Of a stretch of DNA of 64,000 bases, positions 44,400 through 55,241 are shown piece by piece. Origin of the DNA: Torymus aiolomorphi (Eukaryota > Arthropoda > Insecta > Hymenoptera > Torymidae); contig CM070877.1 of the NCBI GenBank assembly GCA_036365515.1, positions 83,426,522 to 83,490,521 on the forward strand, in the 5' to 3' direction. The notes under the pieces were generated by a model. The model did no database searches. It worked only from the letters and a program-made list of their open reading frames with translations, and was not told where the DNA came from. Within the stretch, counting starts at the first letter, position 1. Each line of letters starts with the position of its first letter. A program made the position numbers and the translations under genes.

Positions 44400-46800
44400 C
44401 AGATGTACTCTACACCGAGCATACCTGGGCAGGTTATTTCTCCTTCCTCGAGCCGGAGAATATCAGATAAGTATTCTCCTATCGTATTTACTACAGGTCA
44501 CTCGTAGTGTACCTGTCTGTTTATGTATACAAGGATGTATATCTATACGTATATGCATATATATATATATAGGAAGATATATAAAAGTAATAAATTAAGT
44601 CTAAAAAGAAAATGAAAGGGCGTGGCAGCGCTAGAAAACCGGTATAAGTAACTAATATGACATTCAGACCTTAAAGTAGACGTAATTATTGTATACAAAA
44701 TTGAGTATTTTACGAAAAAAGCAAACTAGAAAAGTTTTATAACCAAAGATTTTGTTAGTCAAAAGTTTTATTTTATTTAAGCTGACTTAAACCTTTCTTA
44801 GAAGTTGATAAAGCAAGTATTTAAAAGTTATTAAAGATCATGTTAATTAAGTCTACATAGAAGCGTGGACCACGAAGAATGATTACGCTAGAGTGTATAC
44901 GCTTCAGATATTAATTTTACGTGTATACGAATCCGCGCACTTCTAAAAAGGTTTCAGTCTCTCTAAAAAATGTTTTTTTTTATTAGTTCTGCATTCCCCA
45001 TATTTATTTAACGAATTGATAAATTTATTTTAATTATACCTGTAATATTGAGTCCAGCAAAAGACTGAAATTCCGCTATAGCCCTTGCCATTGTTTGTTC
45101 TGAGATAATACCGCCATTTGCTGGATTTGATGGTGGTAGATAACCATAGTGAGATAAGTACCGCTGAAAAGATGGTCAAAATATGTAAATCTGTAAATTC
45201 ACCTAAATATACAGTACATTTATTATTAATTTATGAATAAACATTTTTATATAATGTCCGTATGGATGTGTATGTGTATGTGTATGAGCGCGTGGTTGCG
45301 TACGTGTGTGTGTGTGTGCCTACAGGTGTGTGCGGGTATGTGTATGTGTGTGCGTGCATGTATGTGTACGGGCAAATATTTTTTTTGTTTTTATTTACTT
45401 ATTTCAGAAACAGTACATTACGAAACTATGGCATAATGAAGGTGATTCATGCTCAAGTCGAGTTTATCCGCGGAGCATAGCTCATGCGAAAAATGACAAA
45501 CCGATTAGTATTAATATTTATAAATAACTTATATGGAAAGACAAATGAGAGAACAAAAATGTATTCGCGCCTATATTTTTTAACAATTTCGAAAAATAAT
45601 GGGAGAGGAGTGATCTTCCCTCACTCTGATGGTTATTAACGCAATTCAACAAAGTTTATACGAACCACGATGTTTCGCACACTCAGTGTGATAGTTATTC
45701 GCAAAGTTCAACGAAGCATGTGCGAAACCTAGTGCTTTGTGCACGTTAATTCAAGAGTGTACAAATTTAGTGTTTCGCACACGGAAAATAAGTACCGGAA
45801 CCGGTGTTACACGCACGGGGTATTAAAATTTTTTAAATTTGATCTTCTGTTTGTATAGAGAATTTTGTTTTTTTTTTGTATTTTCTCTTTTTTTATGACG
45901 TGGAAAATAATAGTACTATGTTGTAAAGTGCAAGCCTCCCGTCGGCTATGGGTTTACAAGCTTAACAGATATGGCTGGAATTCCCAAAGCATTCTGCAAC
46001 TTATGTAAACCGAAGGTTACCTGTCAGAGTTGTACAAGAACTTACATACACCAATTGAACATTTGAAGCGTATAGGTGCAAAAGCTGCTAAGTCACATTT
46101 GCACCTATATGCCTCATTTAGTAGGTGACACGCTGTTGGGTGGGAGTCTTTCGTCAGTTATGGGTTCACAAATTTAAAAGATATGGTTAACGGATGTCCA
46201 AAGACTCCTGTAAGTTATGTAAACCGCAGGTGGACGCTCGTTCTATGAGAGTATTAGTATAGGATGGCATTCAGTATAAGTATCCAAGCGGGCCCCCGAC
46301 TTTCTCGTTTCTGGCCCGCACTCAAACACACTCTGCTTTATCAGGATGCGGATAAAGCAGATACTGTACCCAATAATGTACTGAGATTAACCGAAAAAGA
46401 AAAAAGGCGAATGCGCGAGTGATTCAAATTAACACCGTTTATTGACAACAAGAAAAAGAACTGTATACTGTATAATAGATTGTAAGGCTAATTCGCCAAT
46501 ATCAATTTTTTATTGTAGGGGCTGAACTTTTTAGACTATCAAGGAGAGGCCAAGGAGCCCAGATCCTGGATTTTAATAAAATATCGCCAGGAGGGCCCTT
46601 TCATTATATAATGAGGCTGTGTAAAGCCTTTTAGATAACTGACCTCTCCGTTAAAAGATCCAACTATGAAAGGTTTTTAATTTGAGCTGAATTTGATTAT
46701 TTAGTGTTTTTACACTGATATTCTCATTCAATCATATGCCCATCGCTGTATACCTACTTATTCACTTTCTTGCTACATTAAACATGATAAAAGCACCTTG
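44400..46800. other. AT-rich, no gene; TG-rich tract and a direct repeat
   Basis: Irregular (TG)n/(TATG)n at 45262-45372; frames across it are artefacts. Direct repeat of about 90 bp: TATGGGTTnACAAnnTTAA and TTATGTAAACCGnAGGT at 45945-46020 and again at 46150-46235. Nothing else recognised. Confidence 0.5.
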
Positions 46801-47198
46801 TTTTATTAAGTAGAATCATTTCCTAAATTACTTTTCATTTATTAACTTGAATCCAACATATAAATTCAATTAAAAATAGATAAGCAGGCATAATATCTCA
46901 CAACCGCTTACTTTTCTAAAATAATCATTAATCACAACATAGAACTTATTTTCTATAGTATTCTATTTCTCCATAAGTGAATCAATCTATAAATAATATG
47001 CCCTGGCAATTTTAATGGTTGATTTAGAAATAAATGATTAATTTTAATGAAAAATACAGAAATTTTAAACTATTTTGCTTCCTCCTAGAGAAAGCTTTGT
47101 AATAGTAAAATTTTCAACTTCGTTAAAACTCTCTATACACATCATTAGAGGTGTTAGAAGTTTGTTACACATGATTTTAGAAAATGTCTGTATGGATG

Positions 47199-47231
<33 letters not shown>

Positions 47232-47399
47232 ACCACTTTATCTCCGGATCTACGCGGTCGATTTTAACCATCAGGTTCTCATTTTTTTTTTTTTATTCCG
47301 AATTCGGGAAGAAAATAATTTTTGATGATTTACTGATTCGTTTTTGTTTTATTTCAAATTTTTGATTTTCGAAAAATTTATTTTTGATTTTTTTTAATG

Positions 47400-48475
47400 A
47401 TGGGATTTAAATTTTTTAATCGGATGGGTCCCATTCGAAAGAGCATAAAAAAACCTATAATTTAAAAAAAAAATTATTTAGCTATCACGGTTCTCTTGTC
47501 ATTAACAAAAACGTGTTTTTTTTTTTTAAAGCTAATAACTCCTAAACTAAACGGTCAATTTTTTGGAGAAAATTCACGATAATGCAGAATATAAATTGCT
47601 ATAATCTGTGAAAATTTTAATCCATTCTGTTGGTTAGTTTTTGAGAAAAAAATTAAAAAATGGAAAAAATGTGTTCTCTATGTCGCACGTTTTATGGAGT
47701 AAACCTGGATTAATCGCTTTGTAATTTCTTATAGAGGTAGATTTTGGATAGATCTCGGCTAAGTTCTTTCGGCTACATGATCGGTCCATAAATTTCTGAG
47801 ATATTTGAGGTTAAAATTTGTTTAACCTTTTTTTCAAATCGAAATTTCTCGAAAACGGCTCTATGTATCTGAATCGGATGGATGGCATTCGAAAGCGAAT
47901 TTAAATACCTATATTTTCTAAAAAAATTATTTTTCTAGCTATTACGGTTCTTTTGTTATTAATAGAAACGTAAACATAGAAAAATGAAAAAAATGAGTTT
48001 GGTATGTCTAACCATTGCGGGAGTAAAAATTGACTTAATCGCTTCAAAATTCCGCGTAGAGGTGGATTTTGTATAGTTTTCGGTCGAGTTATTTGGGCAA
48101 AATGATTGGTCCATATATTTAAGAGATATTTGAGGTTAAAATATTTTTAAACTTTTTTTAAATCGTTATTTCTCGAGAATAGCTCTATGTATTCGAAGGG
48201 AATGGGTAGCATTAGAAATAGAATTAAAATAGCTATATTTCCTAAAAAGAAAATTTCTTTTATAGGGTGTTCTGTTATTATAAAAAAAAAACGTATGCAT
48301 TGAAAAATGAAAAAATAAAAAAAAATGAGTTGTGCAACGATTGCTGGAATAAAATTGACTTATTCGCTTCAAAATTTCTTGTAGAGGTGTATTTTTTAGA
48401 TTTTTATGTCGATTTCTTGGGGCAAAATGACTGGTCCATAAATTTCAGATATTTGAGGTTAAAATATTTTTAGTA
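47400..48475. repeat. Three-copy tandem repeat, ~325-450 bp unit
   Basis: ATGGnTnnCATTnGAAAnnG followed by ACCTATAtTTTnTAAAAAAA starts units at about 47418, 47871 and 48195. Each then has GGTCCATAnATTT and GATATTTGAGGTTAAAAT. Units are considerably diverged. No protein. Confidence 0.75.
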
Positions 48476-49218
48476 AAATTAATAAATGAAAAAAATTGAG
48501 CTTTGTATGTCTAGCGATTTTGGAAGTAAAAATCAGAAAAGTAGAAATCATTTATTAGATGCAATTAATAATGTGTCAACACAAAAGTATTTATATAAAT
48601 AATAGAAAATAACCTACCTACTTGGAACGCAACTAATACACATCCAATTCACGATATATAAAAACCTTTTTCATAATTAATACTACCTCCAAATTTTTTT
48701 TATTAAGATGGTACAAGAAATTATAAGATCAACAATCAAATACATTTTATTGAAAATAAAAGAAGAGGATGACGAAAATTATAAGGGACCATTAAAAAAA
48801 TCAAAATTAGAAGTATAATTTCAATTTTTAAAATATGTACACAATTATTTATAATAAAGATACACAATTATTGAATAATAATATATTTATAATGTAAAAA
48901 ATTGAGTTATTATATACGATTTTGAAAATGTGAATAAGTTTATCTCAGGGTAGATAGCAATTTTTTAATTTTATATTTTAAGATATTACTTTTTTTTAAA
49001 TAAAATAAGTGTCAAATAACAAATAATTTCAATAATAAGAAAAAATATGCAATTATTTAAATATTAATGAATTATTAAATCATTGAAAAAAAAAAGTATA
49101 ATGAATAAACATATTTTACATTTAAAATATATACTATACATATAGGAACAATACACTAATTTATAGGGAGCTATGTGCCAATGAATTGGCAGGGGTTTTT
49201 AAAATCATAATATATTAA
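48476..49218. other. AT-rich spacer, nothing recognised
   Basis: Very AT-rich, no ORF above noise, no clear repeat. Confidence 0.5.
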
Positions 49219-49356
49219 GGCGGTCTTACACCTAGTGGCTTCTGAGGTCAAAATGAGCTATAAAAAAAAGAAAAATGTAGTTTAAACAAAATACAATATA
49301 CATACTATAAATATACACTATTTCTGATAATATGGCCCAAGACTTAATCTGTAGAC

Positions 49357-50427
49357 TGTAACGGGATGGCTAGTGGGGGAAAATCCCAACAAGCCACAGG
49401 CCAGCGATGCCCTAGAACACGGTGCCGCGGGTGTCAGACTAAAATGACTTGCCCGGGGATCTGCTCCTGGAATCCCGAAAACAACGCGAAGATCGCACAC
49501 GAACTTCGCTTTCCAACTAATTGGATCGCTGAGTGAAAAGCGCGCGCTCGACGAGTAAAGCGCGCGGCCGCTATGCTCAGATATGAAAACGACCGGCGGA
49601 GTCGTTTTCCCGCGGAGGCGGCGGTATCCGGGAGAAGGACAGGTTGTAAAGAACAACGCGACGAGTAACTAGATATCACAATATATTCACAAACACTAAT
49701 CTTTACAAGCACGACGCAAGTGCTGATTAGTACAAAGAGTTAGTTCGCGCGCGACCGTTAATATTCAAATGCGCGAACTACACGGCGCGCGGCGAAGCTG
49801 CTAATTTCGCGCGCGGTGTTAAAGTACGGAGGGCTGACACACACCCCCACGTACACGGCACAGAAGGCTTGCACGGGGCGATTTCCGTGCGAGCCTTTAC
49901 AATAAACCCGCGAGAGGAGAGTAGAAAACTTACGTTAGGAAGGAGCAGCCGGTGCACTCGACTCTCTCTCGCTCCCTGTCGCTCGCACAGCAGTTGTGCT
50001 CTCTTTCTCTCTCTCTCTTGCTCGCTGTATCGTGTCGGCAGGCGGGTTGGCTGCCGGCTCGTTCTCACAGTCTCGTGCGGCTCACGCGGCTCGGGACAGC
50101 TCTCTCTCTGTCTCTCTTTCGCACGTTCACTTTATACGGCGCCTCCACTACACTCGCGGGGTCTCACAAGGTACGATAGGACGGCGCGGACAAGTAAAAA
50201 CAGGAGAGACACGGAGGAGATGTTTTTAGCGCGATGGCAGACACGAATATGGCTCCCTTTTCTCGCGGGAACCAGTTAGCAGCTTCGCGACGGATGACGG
50301 GCATTTTACGCGTCGTGAGACCGATTCGCTACGCGCGGCGGGCCTCGATTCGGCTGCGCAGGAGTTGCGCGCGCGCGCTCACTACCTTCGCGCGGTAGAT
50401 TAGAATCGCGGCTAGACACGCGTTACA
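49357..50427 (-). repeat. 3' LTR of the gypsy element
   Basis: 1071 bp, TGTAACG..CGTTACA. CG-rich core. Differs from its partner at a few sites (for example GTGGGGGAA against GTGGCGGAA). The 136-codon frame inside is identical in both LTRs but has no known domain. Confidence 0.95.
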
Positions 50428-50445
50428 CCCCCCCGCCAGACGCTG
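50428..50445 (-). other. Polypurine tract
   Basis: Minus strand TCTGGCGGGGGGGTG immediately before the 3' LTR. Confidence 0.75.
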
Positions 50446-50628
50446 CTTAGGGGACCGAGAGCAGCTCTGCTAATCATGGCCGTCGTCGTACCTACTAATA
50501 TGGTAGTAATGATTAGGAGAAGGAGGTTCGGAAAGGAACATTGCAGAATCGGAGCCACTGGTTTTTCTTTTTTTTTTTTTAATTTTTATTAAAAAATATA
50601 TAAAAAAACTTCAGGGCCTCACCCTTCT

Positions 50629-51657
50629 TCAACTGGCCCGGGAATACGATCGGCGCCCCTTGTGACGAGCTTGGTTGGGGCAATGTTTTGACTTTTTCAC
50701 CCCAAGCTCGCCACACATGAAGCACCGGGGGATCGCGTTACTGCCGAGCGCATCCCGGGCCGCTCGCTCTTCTTCGAGCGCCCTCCTAAGGCGCTCTTCT
50801 TCTTTTTGGAGACGGCGCTGGGCCTCTTCCTTGACCCGGCGCGCCGTCTCCTCCGCCTTTTCCCTGGCTCGCCTGGCCTCTTCCATGCGCTCCTGCGCAC
50901 GAGCCAGGCGAGCCTCCTCCGCCTTTTGGAAGGCGGTGCGGCGCAGCCTGGCGGCCCTGGCCTCTGCGGCGGCCGCGAGCTCTTCGCGCCGGCCTTGGGC
51001 CATTCCGACCCATTTGCCGGCTTGCCGCTCGCCGGCCTTACCGTGGCACTGGAGAAAGGCCTCCAGTGCGGCCAGGGCAGCGTCCTCCGCAGCGCGCGAG
51101 GACTTGCTGAGGCACCGCGCTTCCTCGAGGGCCTTCTCCACTGGGACCCAGGCCGCACCGACTTCATCACTCGGTGCCCACTTGGGGCCTGGGTCGGAGA
51201 ACTCTCTCTCCTTTCTTCGTCGGCCCGAGCCGCGCCGGCGTTTCCTTCCGGCGCCATCTCTGAGGCTCGGACCGACGCCTCTTGTGAACGCCGTTCTTCC
51301 CGGCTTTCCTGCTGCTCCTTCGGGGACGAGGTCGCCGAAGCGGACTGGGACCGGCCTCTGCCCAGGCCGGCTCCGAAGGTCCCTTTCTTGGCTTCGGCGC
51401 CTCTATCTCCTCGATCACGACGGTGGAGGGCTCTTCCACTGGCTGGGGTGCCAGTGTCACAGCGTCGATGCCCTCCACGACCTGCTCCAAAAATCGATGA
51501 CGGCGGGGTCAGGATTGCACTGGATTAATCCAGCGATCACCTTCTTCGCCGTCTCCGCTATTTCGGGAGTCAGGCCTTGCAGTCCTGAAACAGGTAAGTC
51601 GATGCCGTGGAGGAGTGAGATTGAGGACTGGAGAATTAAGACGAACACAGGTTAGTA
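50629..51657 (-). CDS. Extra ORF between integrase and 3' LTR: coiled coil plus zinc-finger-like end
   Basis: The minus strand between pol and the 3' LTR is coding-like but split over frames. 51648-51457 gives LTPEIAETAKKVIAGLIQC; 51490-51167 gives EQVVEGIDAVTLAP and an Arg/Pro-rich stretch; 51141-50629 gives 170 residues, mostly an Ala/Arg/Glu heptad-like coiled coil (EEARLARAQERMEEARRARE, KEEAQRRLQKEEERLRRALE) ending in CFMCGELGVKKSKHC. Two shifts are needed to join them. This is the env position of errantiviruses, but there is no signal peptide, membrane segment or furin site, so it is not an envelope gene. The zinc-finger-like end suggests nucleic-acid binding. Function unknown. Confidence 0.6.
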
Positions 51658-51683
51658 CGTACGACACAAGTTGGACGGCACAA

Positions 51684-53318
51684 TTATTGCTTATTATACG
51701 CTCGGGTTCTACGAGGACTAATTAGTCCGGCATCAGCAGGTACGGGCTTCTTCTTCGAACCCTTTGGCCTCCCTGGGCCTCGCTTGGATTCTGTTGGACC
51801 GGCCACACGCATAGGCCGGCCATCGCTCGCACGCTTTCCTGGCCTAACTAATAGCGCGGTCTTACGAGGTGGACCGCGCCTCTTAGCCGTCGCCCGAGGC
51901 TGTACATTCCCCTGGCTAACTCTGTGGCCCTCTGACGTGTTACGTTCGGCTGAAGAGTCCCTCGCTGGTAGCGCCTGGGCTACTTCTGCTGAGACGTATC
52001 TCTTGAGTTGCTGCGCATGGACAGGACGTATCGTTCGACCATCCTCACCTTGGATCTCATAGGTGTTTTCGCCTAGAATATTCACAATCGTGTAGGGCCC
52101 CGCGTACTTCGGGGCTAATTTGGCAGAAATCCCCTCAGCTGCTGAGGATAGTACCTTATTCTCTCTCCATACACGATCGCCTAGACAGAATTGTGGAGGT
52201 CGACGATGAGCGTCATAATATTTGGCTTGTCTCGCCTGCTCCGCTTGCGCGTCGGCCACCGCCCGAACGTGCAATTCGCGGAGCTTGTCCATACGTACCA
52301 CCCAATTGTTTATCGCCTCTTGCTGCCCTTGCTCTTCGGCTAACCTGTCTTCCTCCCGCCTTAGTGTCTTCGGTGGGTCGGGTTGTCGGCCGTAAATGAG
52401 CATGGCAGGACTTATCTTTGTGGAGCTGTGTTCGGCAGTATTGTACGCGAACGCCAGCTCATTCAGTTTCTCATCCCAGGACCGGTGATTTTCCTCTGCG
52501 TAAGACATAATCATTGTCTTCACCGTTCGATTCACACGCTCGACAGGATTGGCTTGAGGGTGATACGGAGGTGTAAACGTGTGATGCACATTTCTCTCCT
52601 TTAAGAATGCCTCTAATGGTGCATTTTTAAATTCAGTCCCATTGTCTGAGAGAAACACCTCCGGGACTCCGAATCGCAGACATACTCGCTCGTTGAGTCC
52701 CTTAATTACCGATTTACCATCTGCCCTTTTTATCGGCATTACTTCAATCCAGCGTGTGAACAAGTCCTGGAATATGAGAATGTATTCGTGGCCGTGCGTG
52801 GTTTTTGGGAGGGGCCCCATAATGTCGCTGGCCACGATTTGCCATGGACGCTCTGTAATTCGGCGTCCCATGAATCCTGTTGGAGCGCGCTGTTCGACTT
52901 TGCACTGCTGGAAAATTTGGCACTGGCTCACGTATCTGGCTACATCACGAGACATGTGTGGCCAAAAATACTTCCGCTTTACTCTTTCTAGCGTTTTCTC
53001 GCGGCCCAAGTGCCCAGCAGTTGGAAAGTCATGGCATTCTCTCAGTACTTCGCGTCGCTTTTCGTGAGGGACTGCTAACTTCCATGCATCATCGTCGCCG
53101 AGAGACTCGTCTATGACTTCATCAGGTTCGTACTTGTACAGTCTCCCCCCCGCCAGCTTGAACGTGGGGAAGTCTCGCGGCCGCTGTTGAACCTCTTTCA
53201 CAATTTCGAGGTACCATTGGTCGTTTGTATCGCGTTCGAGCTCTAACGCGGCGACCGCTGGCTCCTCTTCCTCGAACATCCGCGAAAGGGCATCTGGGAC
53301 ATTGTTCAAAGAGCCCTT
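51684..53318 (-). CDS. Integrase part of gypsy pol, with C-terminal AT-hook
   Basis: After the TGA at 53319-53321 the frame continues with NNVPDALSRMF (end of the RNase H region), then HHCC zinc finger GHLGREKTLERVKRKYFWPH ... CQIFQQC, catalytic D in VASDIMGPLP, D in FLSDNGTEFKN, E in NPVERVNRTVK (D,D-35-E), and a C-terminal domain PPQFCLGDRVWRENKVLS with KLAPKYAGPYTIVNI. The tail has KRGPGRPKGSKKKP, an AT-hook core flanked by basic residues. It would insert the cDNA into host DNA. It looks intact apart from its separation from RT by the stop. Confidence 0.93.
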   Translation of the reverse strand, partial: KGSLNNVPDALSRMFEEEEPAVAALELERDTNDQWYLEIVKEVQQRPRDFPTFKLAGGRLYKYEPDEVIDESLGDDDAWKLAVPHEKRREVLRECHDFPTAGHLGREKTLERVKRKYFWPHMSRDVARYVSQCQIFQQCKVEQRAPTGFMGRRITERPWQIVASDIMGPLPKTTHGHEYILIFQDLFTRWIEVMPIKRADGKSVIKGLNERVCLRFGVPEVFLSDNGTEFKNAPLEAFLKERNVHHTFTPPYHPQANPVERVNRTVKTMIMSYAEENHRSWDEKLNELAFAYNTAEHSSTKISPAMLIYGRQPDPPKTLRREEDRLAEEQGQQEAINNWVVRMDKLRELHVRAVADAQAEQARQAKYYDAHRRPPQFCLGDRVWRENKVLSSAAEGISAKLAPKYAGPYTIVNILGENTYEIQGEDGRTIRPVHAQQLKRYVSAEVAQALPARDSSAERNTSEGHRVSQGNVQPRATAKRRGPPRKTALLVRPGKRASDGRPMRVAGPTESKRGPGRPKGSKKKPVPADAGLISPRRTRAYNKQ

Positions 53319-54683
53319 TCAGTGTTCGACTGTGAAACTGTGGTTTTGTAGTTCCAAAGCCCATCTTGCTAACCTGCCTGATGGGTTTCGGAGATCACGG
53401 AGCCACTTCAAGCTGCTATGATCCGTGATGACCTTGAAGTCATAGGCCTCTATATACGGACGGAACTTTTTGATTGCCCAGAGAATTGCTAGACACTCTC
53501 GTTCCGTCACGCTATAATTCTTCTCGGCCGCGCTCAGAGTTCGACTAGCGAACTCTAGGACTCTTTCGTTGCCGTCTATTATCTGGTATAGCACCGCTCC
53601 AAGTCCTGTATCGCTCGCATCAGTTTGCACCACGAACTGTGCGTTAGATACCGGTCTGTGGAGAATCGGTGCAGAAGCAACTAGCGCTTTTAGCTTTTGG
53701 AAGGCCTCTTCTTGTGCCGTTGACCACTCGTATTTCCGATCCTTTTTCGTTAGTTCGGTCAGTGGTTCAGCAATTGTGGCGAAGTTTGATAAAAACTTTC
53801 TATACCACGAGGCCATTCCTAGGAAGCGTCTCAGCTGACGGAGGTTTTTCGGCACCGGATATTCCATAATGGGCTTTATTTTCTCGGGGTCTGGTTTAAA
53901 ACCATCCCTATTTACTATGACCCCGAGATATTGGACCTCATCGCGACAGAAGACACTCTTCTCGCGATTTATTGTGAGGCCCGCGTCCTTTATCCTATCT
54001 AGAACTCTTTTTAGAACCTCTTTATGCTCCTCGAATGTTTCTGTGACTATTATTATGTCATCGAGATACGAGTAAGTAAAAGCAAAAGGTTCGAGTTCGG
54101 GGCCGATGACTTTGTCAATCAGCCTCTGGAAGGACGCTCCGGCATACGAAAGACCGTAGGGCATTCTTGTAAATTGAAATAACCCTTTGCCTGGCACGGT
54201 GAAGGCCGTAGTCTCTTTGGACTCCGGATTTAGTGGTATTTGGTGGTACGCACTACTTAAATCCAACGTGGATATGTATCGCGCTTTCTGCAGTTTGCTT
54301 AAGATACTCTCCATGTATGGTAACGGGTATGCGTCTGGCCTTGACGCTGCGTTCACTTTTCTGAAGTCCACACAGAAACGGAACTTCCCGTTGGACTTGC
54401 GTACCATTACCACGGGACTTGACCAGCCGCTTGTCGAAGGTTCTATTATACCCGCGAGTAGCATTTCCTCCACCTGCTTGTGCATCTCTTCCTCGAGTTT
54501 TCGAGATACTGGGTAGTACTTCTGTTTTATGGGTCTTGTGGAGCCGACGTCTACTGCATGCTCAACCCACGAAGTACACCCTAATGGTGCCAGGCCGTTT
54601 CCCATCAGCTCAGCTACTAAAGCTTCCGCTTCTTTGCGCTGCTCTTCTGTTGGGTCCGCCAACCCTATAGCTGATACGGACAC
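53319..54683 (-). CDS. Reverse transcriptase-RNase H part of gypsy pol
   Basis: The RT shows WSSPVVMVRKSNGKFRFCVD, DAYPLPYMESIL, LDLSSAYHQIPL, FTRMPYGLSYAGASFQ, YSYLDDIIIVTE (YLDD catalytic box) and FLGMASWYRKFL. RNase H follows with VVQTDASDTGLGAVL, ERVLEFASRTL and TDHSSLKWL. The ORF stops at TGA (53319-53321) after SFTVEH; reading on in the same frame gives the rest of pol, so this is one substitution or a readthrough site. All catalytic residues are present. Confidence 0.93.
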   Translation of the reverse strand: MSVSAIGLADPTEEQRKEAEALVAELMGNGLAPLGCTSWVEHAVDVGSTRPIKQKYYPVSRKLEEEMHKQVEEMLLAGIIEPSTSGWSSPVVMVRKSNGKFRFCVDFRKVNAASRPDAYPLPYMESILSKLQKARYISTLDLSSAYHQIPLNPESKETTAFTVPGKGLFQFTRMPYGLSYAGASFQRLIDKVIGPELEPFAFTYSYLDDIIIVTETFEEHKEVLKRVLDRIKDAGLTINREKSVFCRDEVQYLGVIVNRDGFKPDPEKIKPIMEYPVPKNLRQLRRFLGMASWYRKFLSNFATIAEPLTELTKKDRKYEWSTAQEEAFQKLKALVASAPILHRPVSNAQFVVQTDASDTGLGAVLYQIIDGNERVLEFASRTLSAAEKNYSVTERECLAILWAIKKFRPYIEAYDFKVITDHSSLKWLRDLRNPSGRLARWALELQNHSFTVEH

Positions 54684-55241
54684 GGTATTATTGGCGGTTA
54701 TGGAGGCTACTTAACTTTACGCTTGCATCATCATCTTTGAGATGCAGCGTATTGTCAGTGGGGTCTAAGACGGCGCTAAACTTCTTAATGAAGTTCACCC
54801 CAAGTAGCACTCCGTGTCTAGGTCTGGCATGATTGCGACGCGCACATCCTTGCACACGCCTGCCACGACCATGGGTAGATACACATAGCCAACCACTGCT
54901 ATGCTCTGCCCATTAGCTACCCGTGCCGTTAGGCCGCTGGCCGGGATTAATTCTTTTCCGCAGGCTGTAGCGAGCTGTAAGCCGATGGAATTCATCCCAG
55001 TCCAGGAAGCTCCAGTATCGAAGAGTGCCCGTAGCCTGTAGCCGGCTACACCTACTTGAAGCCACCATCGCGAGCATGTTTCCTGGTTATCTTCGTTCTG
55101 CTGAGTCGCGGGCACTTCTTCGCTCTCTCCTTCAGGCAATTGGACCGAGTTACCCTCGGTCGCTGATGTGAGAGCTGGGGGCGGGCGTGTGGCCGTGTTT
55201 ACCTGCCCCTTGGCCGTTTCCCTGCTGGTTTCCGGCAGCAT
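54684..55241 (-). CDS. Aspartic protease region of gypsy pol (frame-disrupted)
   Basis: A 55241-54795 frame overlaps the gag end by about 43 bp in the -1 frame, the usual arrangement for making a Gag-Pol fusion. LRALFDTGASWTGM holds the catalytic Asp; NGQSIAVVGYVYLPMVVAGV and VRVAIMPDLDTECYLG match the retropepsin fold order. The next 85 bp (54800-54715) are coding only in a neighbouring frame (NFIKKFSAVLDP), after which the original frame resumes into RT. This suggests two compensating one-base indels. Cleavage of Gag-Pol would be its task. Confidence 0.85.

Noticed and set aside
45233..45527. Cys/Met/Val-rich ORFs
   Set aside because: Translations of a TG-rich microsatellite in three frames.
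49869..50279. 136-codon ORF repeated at 58955-59365
   Set aside because: Identical because both lie in LTRs; Ser/Leu-rich, antisense to the element, no domain.
50675..51655. 326-codon plus-strand ORF
   Set aside because: It is the complement of the GC-rich coiled-coil ORF; codon bias opens the antisense frame. The minus-strand reading has the zinc-finger-like motif and the right orientation.
50629..51657. Envelope gene of an errantivirus
   Set aside because: No signal peptide, glycosylation pattern, furin site or transmembrane segment; the sequence is a charged coiled coil.
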